Source: CAIXSE01 sp040769125 (lineage in GTDB: Bacteria; Actinomycetota; Thermoleophilia; UBA2241). Taken from it: a stretch of 64,000 nucleotides of DNA. The notes beneath the pieces are model-generated. The model was not told the origin of the DNA. It saw only the letters and a program-made list of their open reading frames with translations, and did not search any database. Below, piece by piece: positions 25,822 through 32,431 of this stretch (position 1 is the first letter of the stretch; each line of letters opens with the position of its first letter). The position numbers and the translations under genes are program-made. The stretch spans positions 620,001 to 684,000 of the forward strand of contig JAXGLO010000001.1 of assembly GCA_040769125.1 (NCBI GenBank), written 5' to 3'.

Positions 25822-27537
25822 GTGACGGATTCGGCGCAAACAGCCTCGTTGTGGATGTACCGCCCGTGGCGCCGGAACCCAAACTTCTGGCTCTTCGTGC
25901 TGCCTGTGGCGGCGCTCGCCGCGGCCCTGCTCGTCATGCGCATCTGGGGGCTCTCCGGCGGGGACGATCCCGCTCACCTCTACAAGATCGCGCTGCTCAA
26001 GCGCGGCCAGTCGGTTCTGTGGGACAACTACTGGTACGGGGGGAGCTACGGAGCGGTGACCTACGGCGTCGTCTACTACTGGCTGGCGCAGTTCGTGCCC
26101 CCGCCGGTGTTGACTGTCCTCTCCGGCGGCCTTCTGCCCGGCCTCTTCTGCGTCTACCTGCAGCGGGCGTGGGCCGTACGCGACCGGGCGGCCGCCGCGA
26201 CGCTTGGAGCCGTCCTCGTCGTCTATCTCGCCTGGGGGCAGTCGCCCTTCCTGTTCGCGCTCTGCCTGACGATGGGGGGGCTCGTGCTGCTCGCCGCCGG
26301 TCACCCGCTGGCGGCGGCGGTGCCGTGCGGGGTCGCAGTGTTCACCAATCCCCTCGCCATCGTTGCGGGGGCGGTCTTCCTGCTCGCCATGGTGCTGGCG
26401 CACCGCGAGGCGCGGCGGCCGGGGCTCATTTTCGCGGGCGTGATGCTGCCTGTCGTCACGGTACGCGTGCTGTTCGAGGCCGTGTTCGCGGCGCCGTCCT
26501 GGGAGTTCCATTACGCCGCGGAGATCGGTGGGGTCACTGCGGTCGCTCTCGTCGGTATCTTCCTCGCTCGCCGGAACGCCGACCCTGAGCGCCGCCATCT
26601 GTGGTGGGTGTTCGCCTCGCTGCTGGCGATCGTCGTACCGGCGTACGTGTTGCCTGAGTCGCCGCTGGGGAGCAATGCCGCGCGCTTCTTCTACGTCTTC
26701 GGCGCACCGCTCCTCGTGGCGGTTGCACGTCGCTCGCTATTGCCGCGTCTGCTTCCCCTGCTTGCCGTGGTGCTCAGCCTCGTCTTCCAGCTGGCGTTCC
26801 CGGTCTGGCTGCTCGCCCGCGCTCCGAGCTTCACCGCGACGCGCGCGGATTTCTTCGCGCCGGCGCTCGACTACGCCGCTCGTGTGTACGACCCGAACTA
26901 CCGCTTCCACGTCGTTACTCCGGAGATGCATTGGGAGTCGTATTACTTCCCCACGGCGGGCTACCCCATCACGCGTGGGTGGTTCCGCCAGGCAGACGCT
27001 CTGCACAACAGCAAGCTGTACGACGAGGCGATGACGCCCTCTGAGTACACGCAGTGGCTGAGGCGGATGGGCGTGCAGTACGTCTTCGTGCCCGAGGCGC
27101 CCCTCGTGTCCGCGTCACGCCGTGAGGCGGCGATCCTCGCCAGCTCGACCGCTTTCGTCGTGGCGTACCGCCATCCCCTCTGGACCGTGTATCAGCTCAA
27201 GCGTCCTCAGCCCCTGGTGGTGCCGCTGCGGCGCGCGAAGGCGACCGTTTTCTCCATGGGCCACACGAGCATCAGGTTCGGGGTCAGCCGCCGCGGAGCG
27301 TATCTCGTCAAGGTGACGTACTCACCCTACTGGCGGGTGGGACGGCGGTCGACGGATCCTGCCCTCCGGGGTCGCAGTGGCGTGCGTGACGGTGAGTGGG
27401 AGGCCGACGGCTCGTCGAGCGGCGTCGGCCTTCACACGGATCCCTACGGGTTCATGGTGTTCGAGGCGCCGCGCGCCGGAGTGTACTCGTTGCGTTTCGA
27501 TCTGGCGCGCGCCGCCCACGAGGAGCTCAGGCCGTGA
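25822..27537 (+). CDS. Polytopic membrane protein, GT-C/PTPS-related type, copy 1
   Basis: A 571-aa protein with roughly ten membrane segments and a C-terminal soluble domain. Near the N-terminus GGDDPAHLYK follows the first membrane helix, as in GT-C glycosyltransferases, whose first loop carries acidic catalytic residues; the WDNYWYGGSYGAVTYG motif follows. The soluble tail contains PITRGWFRQADALHNS and YLVKVTYSPYWR. It also recalls the 6-pyruvoyl-tetrahydropterin-synthase-related membrane family. It is a paralog of the next gene and overlaps it by GTGA. I chose the GTG at 25822; upstream residues are low-complexity. Substrate unknown. Confidence 0.7.
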   Translation: MTDSAQTASLWMYRPWRRNPNFWLFVLPVAALAAALLVMRIWGLSGGDDPAHLYKIALLKRGQSVLWDNYWYGGSYGAVTYGVVYYWLAQFVPPPVLTVLSGGLLPGLFCVYLQRAWAVRDRAAAATLGAVLVVYLAWGQSPFLFALCLTMGGLVLLAAGHPLAAAVPCGVAVFTNPLAIVAGAVFLLAMVLAHREARRPGLIFAGVMLPVVTVRVLFEAVFAAPSWEFHYAAEIGGVTAVALVGIFLARRNADPERRHLWWVFASLLAIVVPAYVLPESPLGSNAARFFYVFGAPLLVAVARRSLLPRLLPLLAVVLSLVFQLAFPVWLLARAPSFTATRADFFAPALDYAARVYDPNYRFHVVTPEMHWESYYFPTAGYPITRGWFRQADALHNSKLYDEAMTPSEYTQWLRRMGVQYVFVPEAPLVSASRREAAILASSTAFVVAYRHPLWTVYQLKRPQPLVVPLRRAKATVFSMGHTSIRFGVSRRGAYLVKVTYSPYWRVGRRSTDPALRGRSGVRDGEWEADGSSSGVGLHTDPYGFMVFEAPRAGVYSLRFDLARAAHEELRP

Positions 27538-29186
27538 GGGCAGGCAGCGTCAAGCTGTTCCTCGAGTCGCCGCGCGGCGTGGCCGTTCTCTGGGCGGCCG
27601 GCACCCTGGGAGCGGCCTGCGTGGCGCTTCTCATGCGCCGCGCCGGGATTCCGGGCTGGGACGATCCGGCGCACGCGTACAGGGTGTTTCTGCTGCGCCA
27701 GGGCGAGTCGATCGTCTGGGACAACTTCTGGTACGGGGGCAGCTACGGAGCGGTCGTCTACGGGTTTCTCTTCTATCTGCTCGCTCTGCTGATCCCCGCC
27801 AAGGTGATCGCCGTGCTCTCTGCCGGCGCAGTCCCGGTGCTCTTCTACCTGTACCAGCGCGGCATGTGGCGGATCCCGGCCGTAGCGCCAGCCTGGGGTC
27901 TGGCGGCCGTGATGGGCGTCTACCTGGCGCACGGCCAGGACCCGTTCGTCTTTGCGTTGGCGCTCACGCTGGGGGGGCTTGTCGCTCTCACCCGCGGGCG
28001 GCCGCTGGTGGGCGGGATGGTCGCAGGTCTCGGTGTCTTTGCGAATCCCCTGGCGCTGGTGGTGTGCAGTGTGTTCATGGTCGCCGACTTTCTCACCGAT
28101 GCGGGCGTGCGCCAGCGCTACTGGGTCTTCTTCGCGGCGCTGGCGCCGTTCGTGGGGCTTCGCGTCCTTCTCGGCTGGGTCTTCACCGAGCCGGGCGCGT
28201 ATCTCAACGAGACGACCCAGCTGCTGCTCTATCTCGGATTCGCGCTCGCCGGCGTCGCCATCGCGGGCGTCAATGCGGAGCACGAGCGCCGACGATTCAT
28301 GATCCTCTTCCTCTCCTACGCAGCCCTGTGCGTGGCCTCGTTCGTGACTCCCGGCAGCCCCGTGGGCAACAACATCGGGCGCTTCTTCTTCGTCTTCGCT
28401 CTGCCGCTGTTCCTTCTTCTGCGGCGGACGCGGCTGCGCCGCGGCCCGCTCGGCATCGACCTGGTGCTGGTAACGCTGGTCGCCTTTGCCGTCCTGCAGC
28501 TCAGTGCCCCGTACAGCCATTTCACGCGGCGCGACGAGCGGCCTCAGACGCAGCCGTCCTTCTTTGCGCCGGCCCTGGCGGTCGCTGCGCGCCTGAACGA
28601 CGCCGACCACCGGATTCATGTGGTTGCCCTGCGGCGCCACTGGGAGGCCGCCTACTTCCCCGAGAGCGGCTTTCCCATCACACGCGGCTGGTACCGTCAG
28701 GCGGACGCGATTCACAACAGCCTGTTCTACACGCCATACGACGAGGGCGAGTACGTCGCCTGGCTGCGGAGCATGGGCGTGGAGCATGTGTTCCTCCCTC
28801 AGGCTCCGTTAGATGCGTGGAGCCGGCGAGAGGCTGGGATCCTGGCGTCCTCGCCGTCATTCAAGGTCGTCGCGCGTTCGGGGCAGTGGGTGGTGTACCG
28901 GCTGCGCGACGCGGAGCCGCTCGTCATCGGCCTCGACGGCGGTGTCGCGCACGTGACGGATATGGGGCACCAGGCGCTCACGATCCGTGTCGATCGCCCG
29001 GGGCGCTACCTGGTCAAGGTTACCTGGTCGCCATACTGGCGGCTGGAGGGGAAGTCCGGGCGGGTGTCGGGCACGCCTTCGCGGTTCATGCTCCTTCAGG
29101 CCGGGCGAGGCGGCGGCTACACGCTGCGCCTGCGGGTCACCTGGCGCGAGGCGGTTGCGCAGGTGGGGGATCGCTTCAGGCGCTGA
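27534..29186 (+). CDS. Polytopic membrane protein, GT-C/PTPS-related type, copy 2
   Basis: A 550-aa paralog of the preceding gene. Shared islands include GWDDPAHAYR, WDNFWYGGSYGAVVYG, FPITRGWYRQADAIHNS, GVEHVFLPQAPLD and YLVKVTWSPYWR, while the membrane helices have diverged. The GTG start overlaps the upstream stop, so the two are translated as a unit and may form a heterodimer or act in turn on the same lipid-linked or polysaccharide substrate (inference). No glycan gene cluster surrounds them. Confidence 0.7.
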   Translation: MRAGSVKLFLESPRGVAVLWAAGTLGAACVALLMRRAGIPGWDDPAHAYRVFLLRQGESIVWDNFWYGGSYGAVVYGFLFYLLALLIPAKVIAVLSAGAVPVLFYLYQRGMWRIPAVAPAWGLAAVMGVYLAHGQDPFVFALALTLGGLVALTRGRPLVGGMVAGLGVFANPLALVVCSVFMVADFLTDAGVRQRYWVFFAALAPFVGLRVLLGWVFTEPGAYLNETTQLLLYLGFALAGVAIAGVNAEHERRRFMILFLSYAALCVASFVTPGSPVGNNIGRFFFVFALPLFLLLRRTRLRRGPLGIDLVLVTLVAFAVLQLSAPYSHFTRRDERPQTQPSFFAPALAVAARLNDADHRIHVVALRRHWEAAYFPESGFPITRGWYRQADAIHNSLFYTPYDEGEYVAWLRSMGVEHVFLPQAPLDAWSRREAGILASSPSFKVVARSGQWVVYRLRDAEPLVIGLDGGVAHVTDMGHQALTIRVDRPGRYLVKVTWSPYWRLEGKSGRVSGTPSRFMLLQAGRGGGYTLRLRVTWREAVAQVGDRFRR

Positions 29187-29319
29187 CGCTCCAAGCGCAA
29201 TCGGGTCGCAAAGGGATTCGAGCGCGTCAGGACCGTGGTCAGCGTTGAGGGTGAGCCGTGCGCCAAGGCGGGCAGCTGCTACAGGCCCAACCTTCGCCTC
29301 GAGCTGATGGCCCGAGGAT

Positions 29320-29952
29320 TCAGTCTGAGGGCTCCCCGTCGGGTTGGGGATGGCTGTCGTTCAGCAGGTCGACGAAGCTCTTTGAGCGGTGGCCAAGCAC
29401 AGAAGCCGGGTTGATGCGGGCGGCGGCCGCCCACTCGGCCCTGGCGTCATCGAGCTGTTGCTGCGAGAAGCGGATCATGGCAAGCGAGTAGTGGGCCTCC
29501 TGGTGATTCGGCTCCTCGGCGAGTACGCCTTCGATTGCTTTGGCGCCTCGGTCTGAGTCGCCGAGCGCGTGCCATACCATGGCCAGCCGCACGGTGGCGG
29601 TGGGATCGCCGGGGCTCAGCGCGAGCGCGGCGCGGTAGGCTGCGCCGGCCTGCAAGTAGCGATGGCTAAGATAGCGGGCTTCGCCCAGCTTCATCAGGAT
29701 CGTGACGTCGAAGGGAGAGGCGCGGTGCGCTGCTTCGAGCTTGGCGAGGGCTCTGCCGGCGCGCGTTGCGGAAGGACGTGGGATCGGCGGCGAGGGCTTG
29801 CTGCGTGCCGTGAGGGCGGAAGACGCTGACGGCGATGGGGCGGCGCCAGACGTCTTCGGACTCTCGCCGTTCGACATCGCGCCGAGGCCGAGTGCGCCTG
29901 CAGCGACCAGTGAGGCTGCGGCGAGTCCGACCCATGCGTAATGCTTCCTCAA
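29320..29952 (-). CDS. Membrane-anchored TPR protein
   Basis: A 210-aa protein with one N-terminal membrane segment (AWVGLAAASLVAAGALGLGAM), a Ser/Pro-rich linker and about four TPR-like units (for example GEARYLSHRYLQAGAAYRAALALSPGDP and AHYSLAMIRFSQQQLDDARAEWAAAARINP). It likely serves as a scaffold at the membrane. The TTG at 29952 is chosen because GGGAAGGA lies at a good distance upstream; an ATG at 29991 would add 13 residues. Partner unknown. Confidence 0.75.
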   Translation of the reverse strand: MRKHYAWVGLAAASLVAAGALGLGAMSNGESPKTSGAAPSPSASSALTARSKPSPPIPRPSATRAGRALAKLEAAHRASPFDVTILMKLGEARYLSHRYLQAGAAYRAALALSPGDPTATVRLAMVWHALGDSDRGAKAIEGVLAEEPNHQEAHYSLAMIRFSQQQLDDARAEWAAAARINPASVLGHRSKSFVDLLNDSHPQPDGEPSD

Positions 29953-30112
29953 GCCAGTCCTTCCCTCGGGGTGTAGCGATGAAGATAGCATTTTTCTGGG
30001 GGAGCACGCGAGAGGGCAAGCGCTGCGGCCCTTCGCCGGTGGCGCTTCGGGTCCGTGTCTCTCAGTCCGCCGGAGCCTCGGCGCGGAGTCGTTCCCGCGC
30101 GCCCACCGGCGT

Positions 30113-30141
30113 TTGACGGCATTGACGCTCGTGAGTAGAGT
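30113..30141 (+). promoter_or_regulatory. Promoter of the Rrf2 regulator gene
   Basis: TTGACG (30113-30118) and TAGAGT (30136-30141) stand 17 bases apart, a good sigma-70-type promoter. Transcription would start near 30148. Confidence 0.6.
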
Positions 30142-30145
30142 CAAC

Positions 30146-30162
30146 CGGACTATTTCTGTCCG
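30146..30162. promoter_or_regulatory. Candidate Rrf2 operator
   Basis: A perfect inverted repeat CGGAC-N7-GTCCG lies at the expected transcription start, just downstream of the -10 box and 20 bases before the start codon. Its place suggests autoregulation by the Rrf2 protein encoded next. Confidence 0.5.
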
Positions 30163-30182
30163 CTCTCCGGGAAGGCAGCAGT

Positions 30183-30605
30183 ATGGGACTTCAGCTCACG
30201 CGTGGAGGCGAGTACGCGATTCGTGCGATGACGTATCTTGCGCGCTTCCCGCAGGGTCATGTGGTCTCATTGCGCGACATTGGGCGGGCGCAGGACATCC
30301 CGGAGAGCTTCCTTGCCAAGATCCTTCAGAGCCTGGTTCATTCCGGCCTCGCGGTGTCCCAGCGCGGCGCGCACGGTGGCTTCGCCATGGCGCGCCCTGC
30401 CGTCGAGATCACGCTGCGCGACGTCGTGGAGGCTGTCGACGGACCCATCTCGCTGAACCAGTGCGTACTGTGGCCGGAGGATTGTGCACGAAGCGGAGGC
30501 TGCGAGCTGCACATGGTCTGGGTACGCGCCCAGACGCGGCTGATGGAGGTGCTCGATTCGGTGACCCTGCGAGAGCTCGCGCCCAAGAAGTCGCCGCTCA
30601 CTTAG
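30183..30605 (+). CDS. Rrf2 family transcriptional regulator, probable Fe-S sensor
   Basis: A 140-aa DNA-binding protein. The winged helix occupies residues 1-75 (LTRGGEYAIRAMTYLA; recognition region IPESFLAKILQSLVHSGL; wing RGAHGGFAMAR). Cys94, Cys101 and Cys107 plus His110 closely match the cluster-binding residues of IscR (three Cys and one His), so it probably senses Fe-S status, redox state or nitric oxide. It has its own promoter and candidate operator. No isc/suf genes are adjacent, so its targets are not visible here. Confidence 0.92.
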   Translation: MGLQLTRGGEYAIRAMTYLARFPQGHVVSLRDIGRAQDIPESFLAKILQSLVHSGLAVSQRGAHGGFAMARPAVEITLRDVVEAVDGPISLNQCVLWPEDCARSGGCELHMVWVRAQTRLMEVLDSVTLRELAPKKSPLT

Positions 30606-30735
30606 GCTGATGCGCTGGCTGTGGGCGGGCGGAGACGCCGAGAGGGCGGGCGCTCGCTCGGCGTCCTCTTTGCTTTTGTTTCCCCGTGGCGGGTGTGGCT
30701 TTCCCTGCGGCGCGACCGCGCCGCTCTGATCAGCA

Positions 30736-30966
30736 TCAGCCGAAGCCGCTGCGGCGCGGCGTCCAGCTGCCGCCGCCGCGCGACACCCAGTCGCGGCCGC
30801 TCGACCCCCCTGAGCCGCAGGAGCCGCTCAGGAAGCTGGTGATCTTCTGCCGGACGTCGGCGGAGCCGCACGCCGGGCAGACCTTGTCGGCGTCTGTGAG
30901 GAACCCCTGCCGGAAGACCTCGAAGGTCGTTCCGCAGGCCTCGCAGACCAGATCGTACGAAGCCAT
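30736..30966 (-). CDS. FmdB-type zinc-ribbon protein
   Basis: A 76-aa protein with two CxxC knuckles (Cys8/Cys11 and Cys30/Cys33) that should bind one zinc ion, followed by a Gly/Ser-rich tail. The N-terminus (YDLVCEACGTTFEVF) is typical of the FmdB regulatory-protein family of unknown precise function. GGGAGG just before the ATG at 30966 decides the start. It is divergently transcribed from the TlpA-CcdA genes, sharing a palindromic element in between. Confidence 0.88.
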   Translation of the reverse strand: MASYDLVCEACGTTFEVFRQGFLTDADKVCPACGSADVRQKITSFLSGSCGSGGSSGRDWVSRGGGSWTPRRSGFG

Positions 30967-30991
30967 AATCCTCCCAGTGGCGTGTAGCGAC

Positions 30992-31010
30992 ATACCCGCT
31001 GGGGTATATT
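30992..31010. promoter_or_regulatory. Palindrome ATACCC-N4-GGGTAT with overlapping -10 box
   Basis: A perfect 6-4-6 inverted repeat (30992-31007) lies between the divergent FmdB and TlpA genes. TATATT (31005-31010) overlaps its right arm and could be the -10 box for the TlpA-CcdA transcript. The pattern resembles operators of the CsoR/CstR repressor family (TACCC...GGGTA type), which answer to copper or persulfide. Confidence 0.5.
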
Positions 31011-31111
31011 ACCGCCGCAGGGCGTAGTGTAAACACGACCTGCAGCGTTGTCCGGGCAGTGGCGCCGTTTCGTGCGGTGCCCGACGCCCGTGTTCCGTGA
31101 AGGAGGCTGAT

Positions 31112-31618
31112 ATGCGCCGCTACGGTGCGCTCGCGTTCGTGCTTCTCGTCGCGTTCACGCTGATGGCGGCGGGGTTCATCGGGGCCTGTGGTTCGTCCGG
31201 GTCGCCCGAGGCATCGGTGCAGCCGAGCTCAACGGGCGACGGCGGGTTCATCGAGCCGGCGGGCTTCGATGTGGCCGACTACGCCGGCAGGCCGCTCGTC
31301 GTGAACTTCTTCGGCTCGTGGTGCCCGCCCTGCAACAGCGAGGCCCCCGAACTCGCTGCCTTCGCGCGCGAGCACGGCAGCACCGTGCAGTTCGTGGGGA
31401 TTGCGGTGAATGACACGCGCGATGCTGTGGCCGACTTCATGGCCAAGTATGAGCTCGGTTTCCCGGTCGTCGTCGACGACAAGAGCCTGACCGCGAGGTA
31501 CGGCATCAGCAGCGTGCCGACGACGATCTTCTTCGCTGCCGACGGCGGCGAGAAGGATCGCATCGTGGGCGCTGCCGGCGCCGAGCGGCTTGAGGCGGGC
31601 CTCGCCGCCAGCCGGTGA
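31112..31618 (+). CDS. TlpA-like thioredoxin-fold lipoprotein
   Basis: A 168-aa lipoprotein facing the outside of the membrane. Lipobox FIGAC with Cys26 as the lipidated residue; thioredoxin fold with redox motif Cys71-Pro-Pro-Cys74 (FFGSWCPPC) and the cis-Pro segment SVPTTIFF near 138. It should reduce disulfides in exported proteins or in cytochrome c assembly, with electrons from the CcdA protein encoded next. AAGGAGG fixes the ATG at 31112. Confidence 0.93.
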   Translation: MRRYGALAFVLLVAFTLMAAGFIGACGSSGSPEASVQPSSTGDGGFIEPAGFDVADYAGRPLVVNFFGSWCPPCNSEAPELAAFAREHGSTVQFVGIAVNDTRDAVADFMAKYELGFPVVVDDKSLTARYGISSVPTTIFFAADGGEKDRIVGAAGAERLEAGLAASR

Positions 31619-31691
31619 GCGTCCCCGGTGCGCAGGTTTCCACTTCCGTTCGGCCGAGCCACGGCTCGGCCGGCGTGACCCTCACAAGGCC

Positions 31692-32414
31692 GTGCTCTTC
31701 TTCGCCGTCGAGGTGACCGCGCTGAACGCCGCGGCTGTGGCGCTCGCCTTCGCCGCCGGCTTCCTCTCGTTCATCTCGCCCTGCATCCTTCCGCTGCTGC
31801 CGGTCTACCTCTCCTACATCTCGGGGGTGGCGGTCGAGCAGATCGGCGGGCAGCGCCGCCGTGTCCTCTGGGCCTCGCTGCTCTTCGTGGCCGGCTTCAC
31901 CATCGTCTTCATTCTGCTGGGCGCCGGCGCCGGCGGCGTCGGGCGTCTGCTGCTTCGTTATCGCCAGGAGCTCACTCTCGCCGCCGGCGCGTTCATCATG
32001 CTCAGCGGACTCTTCGTCGCCGGCGTGATCCGCCTGCCGGCGCCCATGGTCCGGCTGGCTCCACGGCGAGCCGCCGCCGGCGCCTTCTTCACGGGCATGG
32101 CTCTCGCCGTCGGGTGGACGCCCTGCGTCGGCTACGTGCTGGGCGGGATCCTGGGCATGGCGGCCTCGAGCAGCAGCGCCGCCGCCGGCGCGTTGCTCCT
32201 GCTCGTCTACTCAGCGGGCCTCGGCCTGCCCTTCGTCCTGGCGGCCGTCGCCTTCGAGCGGATGAGCGCCCGCCTCGCGGTGATCAAGCGACACTATCGC
32301 CCGATCAGGGTGGCGGCCGGCGTCGTCCTCGTCGTCTTCGGCGCGCTGATGATGCTGGGCCTGCTCGAGCAGGCGGGTCGCTGGCTGCCAAGCGTGATCC
32401 CGGGCGGTCTCTGA
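31692..32414 (+). CDS. ccdA: CcdA/DsbD-type thiol electron transporter
   Basis: A 240-aa membrane protein with six hydrophobic segments that carries electrons from cytoplasmic thioredoxin to outer thioredoxin-like proteins. The two conserved membrane cysteines are in SFISPCILPLLPVY (TM1) and VGWTPCVGYVLGG (TM4). It follows the TlpA-like lipoprotein by 73 bases; the two form the usual electron relay. The GTG at 31692 is the most likely start, about 20 residues before TM1; the ribosome binding site is weak. Confidence 0.92.
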   Translation: MLFFAVEVTALNAAAVALAFAAGFLSFISPCILPLLPVYLSYISGVAVEQIGGQRRRVLWASLLFVAGFTIVFILLGAGAGGVGRLLLRYRQELTLAAGAFIMLSGLFVAGVIRLPAPMVRLAPRRAAAGAFFTGMALAVGWTPCVGYVLGGILGMAASSSSAAAGALLLLVYSAGLGLPFVLAAVAFERMSARLAVIKRHYRPIRVAAGVVLVVFGALMMLGLLEQAGRWLPSVIPGGL

Positions 32415-32431
32415 GGCGGTATTCTTGGCGC

